Positions 8,204 through 16,846 of a stretch of 64,000 nt of DNA are shown piece after piece (position 1 is the stretch's first letter; every line of letters starts with the position of its first letter). The position numbers were made by a program, and so were the translations under genes. The stretch comes from Cryptosporangium sp044454545. GTDB lineage: Bacteria; Actinomycetota; Actinomycetes; Mycobacteriales; Cryptosporangiaceae. Location: contig NZ_JBITDV010000006.1 of NCBI RefSeq assembly GCF_044454545.1, positions 434,001-498,000 on the forward strand, read 5' to 3'. Under the pieces are notes generated by a model. It saw only the letters and a program-made list of their open reading frames with translations. It was not told the origin of the DNA and ran no database searches.

Positions 8204-8593
8204 GTGAAGACAGCCCGCACCGACGCGAGCGTCGACGAGTTCCTCGGCGCCGTGAGCGACGAGCGGCGGCGCGGCGACGCGATCGCCGTCCGCGACCTGA
8301 TGGCCCGCGTCACCGGCGACCCGGGCGCGATGTGGGGACCCGGCATCGTCGGGTTCGGCGCGGTCCCGCTGCGCTACGCGACCGGCCGCGAGGTCGACTG
8401 GTTCGTGATCGGTTTCTCGCCGCGGAAAACGTCCACCACGCTCTACCTGGGCGAGGACTTCCCGGACAAGGACGCCCTGCTCGCCCGCCTCGGCCCGCAC
8501 ACCGTCGGCAAGAGCTGCGTCTACGTCAAGCGCCTCGACGCGGTCGACGCCGCGGTCCTCGAGGAACTCGTCACGGCGGCGGCCCGGCGCTAG
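8204..8593 (+). CDS. DUF1801 domain protein (YdhG-like)
   Basis: Small cytosolic protein of 129 aa covering one DUF1801 domain, with the family pattern MWGPGIVGFGAVPLRYATG, WFVIGFSPRK and the C-terminal SCVYVKRLDAVD. Biochemical function of the family is not established. GTG start at 8204 is chosen because GAGACT, a possible -10 element, ends 7 nt before it and there is no Shine-Dalgarno sequence. It stands between the dehydratase remnant and the ECF sigma gene. Confidence 0.8.
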   Translation: MKTARTDASVDEFLGAVSDERRRGDAIAVRDLMARVTGDPGAMWGPGIVGFGAVPLRYATGREVDWFVIGFSPRKTSTTLYLGEDFPDKDALLARLGPHTVGKSCVYVKRLDAVDAAVLEELVTAAARR

Positions 8594-8656
8594 CGTCGAG
8601 TCCGTGCCTACCGCGGACGCCTTCTTCCGGATCGACCAGCAGGTGAAGCTCCCCAC

Positions 8657-9640
8657 GTGATCGACGAGGCCACGTTCGCCGACACGGTCGAGGCCCACCG
8701 GCGCGAGTTGCGGGTCCACTGCTACCGCATGCTCGGCTCGTACACCGACGCCGAAGACCTCGTCCAGGAGACGTTCCTGCGCGCCTGGAAGGGCCTCGGC
8801 ACGTTCGAGGGACGCTCCTCGGTGCGGGCCTGGCTCTACCGGATCGCGACCAACGCCTGCCTCGACGCGCTCGCGTCGCGGCCCCGGCGGGTCCTGCCGC
8901 AGCACCTGTCGGGTCCGTCGGACCCGTCGGCCGGTTTTCCGCCGCGAACCGACGTCCCCTGGCTGCAGCCCTATCCCGACCTCGAGCTCCCGGCCCCGGA
9001 CGACCCCGAGACGATCGCCGTCGACCGCGAGACGATCGCGCTCGCGTTCCTGGCCGCGCTCCAGTTCCTCCCGCCCCGCCAGCGCGCCGCGCTGATCCTC
9101 CGCGACGTGCACGGCTGGCCCGCGTCGGCCACCGCCGACGCGCTCGACCTGAGCGTCCCGGCGGTGAACAGCGCGCTGCAGCGCGCCCGCGCCACCCTCC
9201 GGACCCACCTGCCCGAACGCCGGTCGGACTGGCGGGCCGCGCCGCCCGGACCGGCCGAACAGCAACTACTGAACCGCTATCTGGACGCCGTGCGGCGCGC
9301 CGATCCGGCCGAGGTGGCCGAGCTGCTGGCCGAAGACGTCCGGACCACGATGCCGCCCTGGCCGATGTGGTTCGAAGGCCGGGACGCCGTGCGGCGGGCG
9401 CTGGAGTCGAGCTGGGATCCGGCCCGGCCCGGGTACGTGGGGGAGCTCGCGCCCCGTCCGGTCGGGGTGAACGGGCAGCTCGGCGTCGCGTCGTACGTCC
9501 GCAGACCCGGCGAGGCGGTGTTCCGGCCGTTCGCGATCGGCGTCTGCACGTTCGACGCCGGGCTGATCGGCGAGATCGTCGCGTTCCACGATCCCGGGCT
9601 GTTCGCGGCGTTCGGGCTGCCGCCGGAACTGCGCCGATGA
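8657..9640 (+). CDS. ECF sigma factor with C-terminal SnoaL-like domain (SigG/ECF56-like)
   Basis: RNA polymerase sigma-70 family factor of 327 aa. Region 2 (RMLGSYTDAEDLVQETFLRAW, about 24-44, and the YRIATNACLDAL helix), a linker with WLQPYPDLELP, region 4 with helix-turn-helix (PRQRAALILRDVHGW to SVPAVNSALQRARATL), then a SnoaL/NTF2-like domain of about 120 residues from about 205. In this ECF class the C-terminal domain regulates the sigma factor in place of a separate anti-sigma protein, and none is encoded nearby. The downstream RibD-type reductase gene starts 58 bp later and may be a target or operon partner. Confidence 0.87.
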   Translation: MIDEATFADTVEAHRRELRVHCYRMLGSYTDAEDLVQETFLRAWKGLGTFEGRSSVRAWLYRIATNACLDALASRPRRVLPQHLSGPSDPSAGFPPRTDVPWLQPYPDLELPAPDDPETIAVDRETIALAFLAALQFLPPRQRAALILRDVHGWPASATADALDLSVPAVNSALQRARATLRTHLPERRSDWRAAPPGPAEQQLLNRYLDAVRRADPAEVAELLAEDVRTTMPPWPMWFEGRDAVRRALESSWDPARPGYVGELAPRPVGVNGQLGVASYVRRPGEAVFRPFAIGVCTFDAGLIGEIVAFHDPGLFAAFGLPPELRR

Positions 9641-9698
9641 GTTTTCCGCGCGGTTGCCGTCTCAACCGGGGTACGTACTCGTTCGGAGGAGACGAACC

Positions 9699-10238
9699 AT
9701 GGCGAAAGTGCTCTACGGTGCGACGATGTCGGTCGACGGCTTCATCGCCGGCGTCGGCGGCGACATGTCCTGGATGCAGCCCTACCAGGGCCCGGACCCG
9801 ATCGCCGACGAGCTGGTCGCGAACGTCGGGTCGTGCCTGATCGGTGGCGTGTCGTACCGCGGGGACGACCCGAACATGGGCACCGACAAGGAGGGCCCGT
9901 TCGGCGGGGCCTGGACGGGCGAGCAGATCGTCCTGACGCGGTCGGCGCCCGCCGTGGACGTCCCCGGCGTCACGTTCGCGGGCGACCTGGACACCGCACT
10001 CCGGAAAGCCCGCGCCGCCGCCGGCGACAAGTACGTCTGCCTCATCGGCGCCGACGTCGGCCGGCAGTGTCTCGACGCCGGCGAGGTAGACGACGTGCTG
10101 GTGTTCGTGGCCCCGATCCTGCTCGGCGACGGCGTCCCGCTGTTCCGGCACCTCGGCGGCACGAACATCCGGCTGGACCAGCCGCGCGTACACACCACGC
10201 CCCACGCGATCACCCTCTGGTACGAGGTGGTCCGCTAG
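9699..10238 (+). CDS. Dihydrofolate reductase-like (RibD C-terminal domain) protein
   Basis: 179 aa protein of the RibD_C/DHFR-like fold. The family opening LYGATMSVDGFIAG is present, then a central TGEQIVLTRS and IGADVGRQCLDAGEVDDVL, and the C-terminal PILLGDGVPLF. It should bind NADPH, but the natural substrate of the stand-alone actinobacterial members is unknown. The start at 9699 is fixed by a strong ribosome binding site (GGAGGAGACGAACC then ATG). An in-frame ATG at 9654 has no such site. It follows the SnoaL-type sigma factor on the same strand. Confidence 0.83.
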   Translation: MAKVLYGATMSVDGFIAGVGGDMSWMQPYQGPDPIADELVANVGSCLIGGVSYRGDDPNMGTDKEGPFGGAWTGEQIVLTRSAPAVDVPGVTFAGDLDTALRKARAAAGDKYVCLIGADVGRQCLDAGEVDDVLVFVAPILLGDGVPLFRHLGGTNIRLDQPRVHTTPHAITLWYEVVR

Positions 10239-10304
10239 GCACGCCCCGATCGGGCCCCAGTACGGTCGCCCGGTCCCCACCGAGCGATCCATCTGGAGGC
10301 AGAC

Positions 10305-11021
10305 ATGACGGCCGCTGCGACCCGGCGCCTGCCGTTACCCGGTACGTACAACGTGCGCGACGCGGGCGGGTACGCGACCGCGGGCGGCGGGGCCGTGCGT
10401 ACCGGGCTGCTGATCCGCGCCGACGGTCTGGCCGATCTGGACGACGAGGGCCGGGCCCGGCTCGCCGCTCTCGGCGTCCGGACCGTGATCGACCTGCGGG
10501 AGGCGGTGGAGCTGGAGATCGCCCCGGACGCCCTCGGTGACCTGCCGATCACCTACCGGCACCTGCCGGCGTTCGCCGGTCTGGACGCCGCGGAGCGCCC
10601 GACGAGCCTGGCCGAGGCCTACGACCTGATGGTGGACCAGTGCGGCGACGCGCTCGCCGGCATCGTCGGCGCGCTGGCCGAGCCGGACGCGCTGCCCGCC
10701 GTCGTGCACTGCACCGCGGGCAAGGACCGCACCGGCACCGTGATCGCGATCGTGCACGCGCTGCTCGGGGTGAGCGCGGCCGACATCGAGCACGACTACG
10801 CGCTGACCGCGGAGAACCTCTCGACCGGGTTCGCCGACAAGATCCGGGCGACGATGCCGCCCGGTGAGCACACCGACGCGATGCTCAAGGACATGCTCGA
10901 CTGCCCGCCGGAGCTGATCCGGGCGACGCTGGCGCGGATCGGCGACGTCGAGACGTACCTGCTGGCGCACGGCCTGGACCCGGCCGCGATCACCCGCCTG
11001 CGCGCCGCGCTGATCGCCTGA
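10305..11021 (+). CDS. Tyrosine-protein phosphatase (PTP, CX5R type)
   Basis: Cytosolic protein of 238 aa in the bacterial tyrosine phosphatase family 3. The N-terminal NVRDAGGY and RTGLLIRAD motifs are typical of this group, and the P-loop is HCTAGKDRTG with catalytic C136 and R142. Such enzymes dephosphorylate phosphotyrosine, phosphoserine or phosphoinositides. The ATG is preceded by GGAGGCAGAC, a good ribosome binding site. It is convergent with the acyl-CoA synthetase gene, with a GC hairpin between them. Confidence 0.87.
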   Translation: MTAAATRRLPLPGTYNVRDAGGYATAGGGAVRTGLLIRADGLADLDDEGRARLAALGVRTVIDLREAVELEIAPDALGDLPITYRHLPAFAGLDAAERPTSLAEAYDLMVDQCGDALAGIVGALAEPDALPAVVHCTAGKDRTGTVIAIVHALLGVSAADIEHDYALTAENLSTGFADKIRATMPPGEHTDAMLKDMLDCPPELIRATLARIGDVETYLLAHGLDPAAITRLRAALIA

Positions 11022-11026
11022 TCCGA

Positions 11027-11043
11027 GGGCGCGGGCCGCGCCC
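11027..11043. terminator. GC-rich hairpin between convergent genes
   Basis: Perfect 7-bp stem gggcgcg / cgcgccc with a 3-nt loop (ggc), six bases after the phosphatase stop and 40 bp before the end of the convergent synthetase gene. It has no U tract, as is common for actinobacterial terminators. It could serve both genes. Confidence 0.5.
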
Positions 11044-11082
11044 CCGCGCCCCGGGCCGCGCGCCCGCACCCCCGGGCCGGAG

Positions 11083-12798
11083 TCAGCTCCGCAGGTGGTC
11101 GTCGCGGAACTCCGGGATTCCGGACGCGCCCGCGTCGAAACGCTCCTGCTCGAGCGTGCGTAGTTCCACCCGGCGGATCTTGCCCGAGATCGTCTTCGGG
11201 AGTTCGGCGAACTCGATCCGGCGCACGCGCTGGAACGGCGCCAGGTTCTCCCGGGCGTACACCAGGATCGCGTCCGCGGTCTCGGCCGTCGCTTCCCATC
11301 CGGCCGCCAGCACGACGAACGCCTTCGGCACCGCGAGGCGGATCGGGTCGGGCGCCGGCACGATCGCCGCCTCCACCACCGCGGGGTGTTCGAGCAGGAC
11401 GCTCTCCAGCTCGAACGGACTGATCTTGTAGTCGCTGGCCTTGAACACGTCGTCGGTGCGCCCGATGTAGGTGATGTAGCCGTTCTTGTCGCGGCTCGCG
11501 ACGTCCCCGGTGTGGTAGTAACCGCCGGCCATCGCGTCGGCGTTCCGGGAGGGGTCGTCGGTGTAACCGACCATCAGGTTCACCGGTTTCGCGGCGAGGT
11601 CGAGGCAGAGCTCGCCCTCGTCGGCGGCCTCCGAACCGGTGAGCGGGTCGACGAGCACGACCGGCACGCCCGGCAGCGGCTTGCCCATCGACCCGGGCAC
11701 GACCTCCTGGCCCGGGGTGTTCGCGACCTGCACCGACGTCTCGGTCTGGCCGAAGCCGTCGCGGATCGTCAGGCCCCAGCGCTCCCGCACCTGGTCGATG
11801 ACCTCGGGGTTCAGCGGCTCACCGGCGGCCACGACCTCGCGCAGCGACCCCGGGCCGCCGGAGAGGTCGGCCTGGATCAGCATCCGCCACACGGTCGGCG
11901 GCGCGCAGAACGTCGTGACGCCGGCCTGGCGGATCTGCTCCTGCAGCTTCGCGGCATCGAAGCGGGTGTAGTTGTAGAGGAAGATCGTGGCCTCGGCGAT
12001 CCAGGGCGCGAAGACGTTGCTCCAGGCGTGCTTGGCCCAGCCCGGCGAGCTGATGTTGAGGTGGACGTCGCCCGGCTGCAGGCCGATCCAGTACATCGTC
12101 GAGAGGTGGCCGACCGGGTAGCTCACCTGGTTGTGCTCGACGAGTTTGGGGCGGCTCGTGGTGCCGGACGTGAAGTAGACCAGCAGCGTGTCGTCCGGGG
12201 TCGTGAGGGTTTCGCGCCGGGTCCCGGGCATACCGGCCGCCTCGCCGAACGACCGCCAGCCCGGGGCCCCACCGACCGCGAGCTTCCCGTAGGTGCCCGG
12301 CACCGAGGAGAACTTCGCGGTGTCCGCCGTGTTCGCGATCACGTAGGCCGCGCCGCCCCGCGAAATCCGATCGACCAGGTCGGCCGGGCCCAGCGCGGTC
12401 GTCGTCGGCATGATCACCGCGCCGAGCTTCGTGATCGCGAGCACGGACTCCCACAGCTCGACCTGGTTGCCGAGCATCAGCAGCACCCGGTCGCCCTTGC
12501 CGACGCCGTCCGCGGCCAGCAGGTCGGCCAGCCGGTCGGAGCGGGCGACCATGTCGTCGAACGTGTACTTCGCCTCGGAGCCGTCCTCCTCGACGATCCA
12601 CAGCGCGATCCGGTTGTTGCCGCGCGCGTAGGCATCGAACCAGTCGATCGCCCAGTTGAACCCGTCCGGGAACGTGGGCCAGCGGAACTCGGCGACGGCC
12701 CGGTCGTAGTCGGTGCGGTGCCGCAGGAGCAGGTCGCGGGCCTCGCGGTAGATCTCGGTCCCAGACATCTCGGTCCCAGACATCTCGATCGCAGACAT
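11083..12798 (-). CDS. Acyl-CoA synthetase (AMP-forming, medium-chain/ACSM-like)
   Basis: ANL-superfamily adenylate-forming enzyme, 571 aa, activating a carboxylic acid as acyl-AMP and then acyl-CoA. The P-loop is YFTSGTTSRPKLVEH; the A5-type motif is GFGQTET; A7 is YYHTGD; the hinge region is GRTDDVFKASDYKISP; and the C-terminal catalytic lysine lies in PKTISGKIRR. The YFTSGTT and PGWAKHAW motifs resemble medium-chain acyl-CoA synthetases rather than acetyl-CoA synthetases. The ribosome binding site GGAAGGCGACGACG serves the first ATG at 12798. The first 15 codons consist of three copies of a 15-bp repeat, each with its own in-frame ATG. Confidence 0.88.
   Translation of the reverse strand: MSAIEMSGTEMSGTEIYREARDLLLRHRTDYDRAVAEFRWPTFPDGFNWAIDWFDAYARGNNRIALWIVEEDGSEAKYTFDDMVARSDRLADLLAADGVGKGDRVLLMLGNQVELWESVLAITKLGAVIMPTTTALGPADLVDRISRGGAAYVIANTADTAKFSSVPGTYGKLAVGGAPGWRSFGEAAGMPGTRRETLTTPDDTLLVYFTSGTTSRPKLVEHNQVSYPVGHLSTMYWIGLQPGDVHLNISSPGWAKHAWSNVFAPWIAEATIFLYNYTRFDAAKLQEQIRQAGVTTFCAPPTVWRMLIQADLSGGPGSLREVVAAGEPLNPEVIDQVRERWGLTIRDGFGQTETSVQVANTPGQEVVPGSMGKPLPGVPVVLVDPLTGSEAADEGELCLDLAAKPVNLMVGYTDDPSRNADAMAGGYYHTGDVASRDKNGYITYIGRTDDVFKASDYKISPFELESVLLEHPAVVEAAIVPAPDPIRLAVPKAFVVLAAGWEATAETADAILVYARENLAPFQRVRRIEFAELPKTISGKIRRVELRTLEQERFDAGASGIPEFRDDHLRS
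12754..12798 (-). repeat. Triplicated 15-bp start-codon repeat
   Basis: Read on the minus strand, ATGTCTGGGACCGAG occurs twice (12783-12769 and 12768-12754), preceded by a diverged copy ATGTCTGCGATCGAG (12798-12784). Each unit adds MSxxE to the protein and supplies another in-frame ATG. The units keep the frame, so copy number changes only lengthen or shorten the N terminus of the acyl-CoA synthetase. Confidence 0.85.
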
Positions 12799-12912
12799 CG
12801 TCGTCGCCTTCCGGTTGGGTGCGCCTCGCGCACCCTACGAATACCGCGCACCGGCAAACACCCCCGAGCGGGGGTGACGCGGCCGTAACGGGTCCGGGCC
12901 GGGCGATCGCGG

Positions 12913-13677
12913 TTACGCGGAGGCGAGACGACCGGCGAGCGTCAGGGCCCACCGGCGGGGGAGGACCCGGGCCACTGCGGTGGCGATCCGGTTGGTGCGG
13001 CCGGCGACCGCGCTCGGCGCGCGGCCGTCGAGCGCACGCAGCGCGCCGGTGACGACCTGTGCCGGGCTCTGCCACACGCCGCCGCCGGCGTCCCGGGTGC
13101 CGACGACGTCGAAGAACTCGGTCTCGGTCGCGCCGGGGGAGTAGGCGAGCACCCGCACCGGGGTGTTCCGCAACTGGTAGGCCAGCGCTTCGGTGAAGTT
13201 CAGCACGTACGCCTTGGTCGCACCGTAGACCGGCATCGACGGGGTCGGGCCGTACGCGGCGACGCTCGCGATGTTCAGCAGGACGCCCCCGCCGGCGATC
13301 AGGTCCGGCAGGAACGCGTGGCTGAGGTCGGTCAGCGCGGCCACGTTCACCAGGATCTGGTCCGCGGACCGGGCGGGGTCCTCGTCGACGAACGGTCCGT
13401 ACGACCCGAACCCCGCGTTGTTGATCAGGACCTGCACCGGTCGTCCGACCGCCTCGTGCAGGGTGCGGCCCGCGTTCGGCTCGGTCAGGTCCAGGGCGAC
13501 GACGTCCACCCGGACGTCGTGGGAGGCGCGCAGTTCGGCCGCGAGCGCGTCCAGCCGGTCCTTGCGCCGGGCGACGAGAACGAGATCGGCCCCGCGGGCG
13601 GCGAGCCGGCGGGCGAATTCGGCGCCGATGCCGGCCGATGCGCCGGTGATGAGGGCGGTTGTGCCGTGGTAGTCCAT
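12913..13677 (-). CDS. Short-chain dehydrogenase/reductase
   Basis: Classical SDR of 254 aa: cofactor motif TGASAGIG (11-18), NNAG, catalytic Ser in NIASVAAY and the YGATK pair. The RRKDR after beta2 suggests NADP preference. ATG at 13677 is chosen over a GTG 42 bp upstream because that extension (MSLTRILTLPSFPV) is not SDR-like and would overlap the promoter. A good promoter lies 7 nt upstream. Divergent from a TetR gene with a palindrome between them, so SDR expression is probably controlled by that TetR protein. Confidence 0.87.
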   Translation of the reverse strand: MDYHGTTALITGASAGIGAEFARRLAARGADLVLVARRKDRLDALAAELRASHDVRVDVVALDLTEPNAGRTLHEAVGRPVQVLINNAGFGSYGPFVDEDPARSADQILVNVAALTDLSHAFLPDLIAGGGVLLNIASVAAYGPTPSMPVYGATKAYVLNFTEALAYQLRNTPVRVLAYSPGATETEFFDVVGTRDAGGGVWQSPAQVVTGALRALDGRAPSAVAGRTNRIATAVARVLPRRWALTLAGRLASA

Positions 13678-13684
13678 GACCGGG

Positions 13685-13713
13685 AAACTAGGCAGTGTCA
13701 GGATTCTTGTCAA
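13685..13713 (-). promoter_or_regulatory. Promoter of the SDR gene (-35 TTGACA, 17 bp, -10 TAGTTT)
   Basis: On the minus strand TTGACA (13713-13708) is followed after 17 bp by TAGTTT (13690-13685), which ends 7 nt before the ATG at 13677. The mRNA would be leaderless or nearly so. The -35 hexamer lies inside the palindrome at 13706-13720. Confidence 0.65.
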
Positions 13714-13720
13714 TGACAAG
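13706..13720. promoter_or_regulatory. Palindromic operator, probable TetR site
   Basis: Perfect dyad CTTGTCA-A-TGACAAG in the intergenic region between the divergent SDR and TetR genes. It covers the -35 of the SDR promoter and lies just upstream of the TetR -10, so bound repressor could block both. Confidence 0.7.
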
Positions 13721-13727
13721 ATGGGAG

Positions 13728-13733
13728 TAGGAT
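13728..13733 (+). promoter_or_regulatory. -10 element of a leaderless TetR gene
   Basis: TAGGAT, 6 nt before the GTG at 13740; no Shine-Dalgarno sequence. Fits the actinobacterial TANNNT -10 with transcription starting on the GTG. Confidence 0.55.
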
Positions 13734-13739
13734 CCCGGT

Positions 13740-14330
13740 GTGAAGGAGGGCGCGTACCACCACGGGAACCTGCGGGCCGACCTGCTCGCCGCGGCTGAAA
13801 AAGCGCTGGCCACGGTGGGAGCCGAGGGCATCTCGCTCCGCGGGCTGGCGCGCGATCTCGGGGTGTCGCACGCGGCCCCGAGCCACCACTTCCGCGACAA
13901 GCAGGCCCTGCTGGACGCGCTGGCCGTCGACGGGTTCACCCGGCTGGCCGACGCGACCTCGGCCGCGGTGCGCGGCGGCTCCCTGCGTGAGCGGCTGGAC
14001 GCGATGGCCCGGGCCTACATCGGGTTCGCGACGTCGCACGAGGAACTGCTCACGCTGATGCTGGGCACCAAGCACCACCCCGACGCCAGTGCGGCCCTGG
14101 CCGCGGCGGCGGCCCGGGGGTTCCAGGTGGCCCTCGACCTGGTCTCGGAGGGTCAGGCCGACGGCGAGATCCGGGCCGGCGACCCGTACACGCTGGCGAT
14201 CGTCGCGTCGGCGCAGGTACACGGCGTCGCGGCGATGATGGCGCGGGGAATGTTCGCGGGGGTGCCGGCCGAAGAGGCGATCGTCACTACGGTCGATCTC
14301 CTCCACCGGGGCCTTTCCGGGGACGAATAA
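13740..14330 (+). CDS. TetR/AcrR family transcriptional regulator
   Basis: 196 aa. N-terminal helix-turn-helix with AYHHGNLRADLLAAAEKAL, the recognition part ISLRGLARDLGVSHAAPSHHFRDKQALLDAL, and a WHG-type C-terminal ligand domain (LMLGTKHH). The AYHHGNLR opening is typical of a large actinobacterial TetR subgroup. GTG at 13740 is used: the -10 TAGGAT ends 7 nt upstream and no ribosome binding site is present. It probably represses itself and the divergent SDR through the dyad at 13706-13720. Confidence 0.88.
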   Translation: MKEGAYHHGNLRADLLAAAEKALATVGAEGISLRGLARDLGVSHAAPSHHFRDKQALLDALAVDGFTRLADATSAAVRGGSLRERLDAMARAYIGFATSHEELLTLMLGTKHHPDASAALAAAAARGFQVALDLVSEGQADGEIRAGDPYTLAIVASAQVHGVAAMMARGMFAGVPAEEAIVTTVDLLHRGLSGDE

Positions 14331-14420
14331 CCCCTGCACGCCGTTGGAACCGGTGAGGACCGGTCACCGCGGTGACCGGTCCCCGTGTCGTCTGACGGAG
14401 TTCGGGGGGATAACCCAGGC

Positions 14421-15803
14421 ATGGTCGAGTGGTTGCTGGTGCTCGCGGGGTTGCTGCTGGTCGCGGCCTGCGGAGTGTTCGTCGCGGCCGAGTTCGCGTT
14501 CGTCACCGTGGACCGGGGTGCGGTCGACCGGGCCGGGGTCACCGGGGTGCAGGCCGCGCTGCGGACGCTGTCGACGCAGTTGTCCGGGGCCCAGGTCGGG
14601 ATCACGATCACGAACCTGGCGATCGGTTTCCTGGCCGAGCCGTCGATCGCGTCGCTGCTGTCCGGGCCGCTGGGAGCTCTGGGGCTGTCCTCCGGCGCGG
14701 CGACGGGCGTGTCGGTGACCGTGGCCCTGACCCTGTCGACGCTGATCACGATGCTGTTCGGCGAGCTGGTGCCGAAGAACATCGCGATCTCGAGGCCGCT
14801 CGGCACCGCGATCGCGGTCGCGCCGCTCCAGCGCGGGTTCACCCGGCTGCTCTGGCCGCTGATCCGGCTGCTGAACGGGGCGGCGAACACGATCCTGCGG
14901 CGAATCGGGATCGAGCCGCAGGAGGAGTTGTCGTCGGCCCGGGCACCGGAGGAGCTGATCTCGCTGGTCCGCCGGTCGGCGCAGCTGGGGACGCTGTCCG
15001 GCGAGACCGCCCGGCTGGTCGACCGCACGCTCGCGCTCGGCAAGCTGACCGCCGCCGACGTGATGACGCCGCGGAGCCGGTTGACGGTGGTCGGGGCTTC
15101 CGATCCCGTGCGCTCGGTGCTGACCGCGACCGGAGCGACCGGACATTCGCGGTTCCCGGTCGTCGGCGACGACATCGACGACATCGTCGGGGTCGTGCAC
15201 GCGAAGCACGCCGTGTCGGTGGCGCGCGACCGGCGGTCCGAGGTGGCGGTGCGGGTCGTCATGCAGACGCCGGTGTTCGTCCCGTCGACCGTGCCGGCCG
15301 ACGACCTGCTGCCGCAGTTGCGGCGGGAAGGGCTGCAGCTGGCGGTCGTCGTGGACGAGTTCGGTGGCACCGAGGGGATCGTCACGCTGGAGGACCTGAT
15401 CGAGGAGATCGTCGGCGAGGTCGCCGACGAGCACGACCGCTCCCAGCCGGCCGGGCTCCGGCGCCGGGCCGACGGGTCGTGGGTGCTCTCCGGCCTGCTG
15501 CGGCCGGACGAGATCCGGGAGCAGACCGGTCTGCCGGTCCCGGACGGCCCGGAATACGACACGCTGGGCGGTTACCTGACCGTCCGCCTCGGCCGCCTTC
15601 CCCACCAGGGCGACGTCGTCGAGCTCGCCGTTTCCGCGCCGGGCGAGTCACCGGACACCGACGGGGAGCCGGGGCGGATCCGGCTCGCGGTCGACCGGAT
15701 GGACGGCCGTCGGGTCGACCGCGTGGTCGTCGCGTCGCCGGGCCCGGGCGGCACTGCAAGCACTGCAAGCACTGCCGGCGGGGCCGGCGGGGGTGCCCGA
15801 TGA
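14421..15803 (+). CDS. CNNM/CBS-domain membrane protein (hemolysin C/CorC family), first copy
   Basis: 460 aa: DUF21 (CNNM) membrane domain with FVAAEFAFVTVDR and the GELVPKNIA motif at about 118-126, two CBS domains (VMTPRSRL, then SRFPVVGDDIDDIVGVVH) and a CorC_HlyC C-terminal domain (VVDEFGGTEGIVTLEDLIEEIVGE is split across about 310-335). Family members are linked to divalent-cation (Mg2+/Co2+) efflux or homeostasis. ATG at 14421 has GGGGGA upstream; the GTG at 14385 is unlikely. The extreme C terminus contains three 9-bp repeats (gcactgcaa, 15751-15777) coding TAS-TAS-TAG. Its TGA overlaps the ATG of the second copy. Confidence 0.87.
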   Translation: MVEWLLVLAGLLLVAACGVFVAAEFAFVTVDRGAVDRAGVTGVQAALRTLSTQLSGAQVGITITNLAIGFLAEPSIASLLSGPLGALGLSSGAATGVSVTVALTLSTLITMLFGELVPKNIAISRPLGTAIAVAPLQRGFTRLLWPLIRLLNGAANTILRRIGIEPQEELSSARAPEELISLVRRSAQLGTLSGETARLVDRTLALGKLTAADVMTPRSRLTVVGASDPVRSVLTATGATGHSRFPVVGDDIDDIVGVVHAKHAVSVARDRRSEVAVRVVMQTPVFVPSTVPADDLLPQLRREGLQLAVVVDEFGGTEGIVTLEDLIEEIVGEVADEHDRSQPAGLRRRADGSWVLSGLLRPDEIREQTGLPVPDGPEYDTLGGYLTVRLGRLPHQGDVVELAVSAPGESPDTDGEPGRIRLAVDRMDGRRVDRVVVASPGPGGTASTASTAGGAGGGAR

Positions 15804-16834
15804 GCGACTGGGCCGCAGTCGCGCTCACCGTCGGGTTGCTGCTGGCGAACGCGTTCTTCGTCGCGGCCGAGTTCGCGCTGATCTCGGCCCGGCGGACGTC
15901 GATCGAGCCGCTGGCCGTGGCGGGGTCGCGCGCCGCCCGGACGACGCTGCGGGCGATGGAGAACGTCTCGCTGATGATGGCCGGTGCCCAGCTCGGCATC
16001 ACGATCTGCTCGCTCGCGCTCGGCGCGGTCGGCGAGCCCGCGATCGCGCACCTGATCGAGCGCCCGTTCGGGGCGCTGGGGATGCCGGACGACCTCCTGC
16101 ACCCGGTCGCGTTCGCGATCGCGCTGTTCCTCGTCGTGGGCCTGCACGTGGTGATCGGCGAGATGGTGCCGAAGAACATCGCGCTGGCCGGTCCGGACCG
16201 GGCCGCCCTGCTGCTGGCGCCGCCGCTCGCGATGGTCGTGGTCGCGCTCAAGCCGGTGATCGTGACGCTGAACGCGATGGCGAACGGCATCCTGCGGCTG
16301 GTGCGGGTCGAGCCGAAAGACGAGGTGACCAGCGCGTTCACCCGGGACGAGTTCGCCGACGCGGTGACCGAGTCGCGCCGGGCCGGACTGCTCGAGCACG
16401 CCGAGCAGACGCTGCTGACCAGCGCGCTGTCGCTGGACGAGCGGACCGTCCGGCGGGTCGCGCTGCCGCTGGCGTCGCTGGTGACCGTGCCGCGCTCGGC
16501 CACGCTGGAGTTCGTCGAGGACGTGGCCGCGCGGACCGGGTACTCGCGGTTCCCGGTCGTGGACGGCCTCGGGTCGCCGACCGGCTACCTGCACCTCAAG
16601 GACGTCGTCATCGACACCGAGACCGAGGGCGTCCCGTACGACGCCGAGATCCCGGCCGACCTGGTCCGGGCGCTGCCCACCGTCTCGCCGGACGCGAGCC
16701 TGCGCGAGGGCATCGCGACGCTGCGCAGGCAGGGCGCGCACCTGGCCCGGCTGGAGGGTTCGGCCGACCTGGTCGCGCTGGAGGACATGCTGGAGGAGCT
16801 GGTCGGCGAGATCCACGACAGCGCCCACACCTGA
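15800..16834 (+). CDS. CNNM/CBS-domain membrane protein, second copy
   Basis: 344 aa paralogue of the preceding gene: FVAAEFALISARR near 20-32, GEMVPKNIA near 117-125 and a CBS pair (TGYSRFPVVDGLG). The C-terminal CorC_HlyC domain is missing, which makes it about 115 residues shorter. Tandem long-plus-short pairs of this type are common in actinobacteria and probably form a heteromeric transporter or sensor. ATGA overlap (15800-15803) with the first copy indicates translational coupling. No regulator is adjacent. Confidence 0.87.
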   Translation: MSDWAAVALTVGLLLANAFFVAAEFALISARRTSIEPLAVAGSRAARTTLRAMENVSLMMAGAQLGITICSLALGAVGEPAIAHLIERPFGALGMPDDLLHPVAFAIALFLVVGLHVVIGEMVPKNIALAGPDRAALLLAPPLAMVVVALKPVIVTLNAMANGILRLVRVEPKDEVTSAFTRDEFADAVTESRRAGLLEHAEQTLLTSALSLDERTVRRVALPLASLVTVPRSATLEFVEDVAARTGYSRFPVVDGLGSPTGYLHLKDVVIDTETEGVPYDAEIPADLVRALPTVSPDASLREGIATLRRQGAHLARLEGSADLVALEDMLEELVGEIHDSAHT

Positions 16835-16846
16835 GCCCCGGCCCCC

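Noticed and set aside
14429..15799. Fusion of the two CNNM proteins into one 801-aa product
   Set aside because: The first 457 residues of that frame are a shadow; the two real genes are in different frames with an ATGA overlap.
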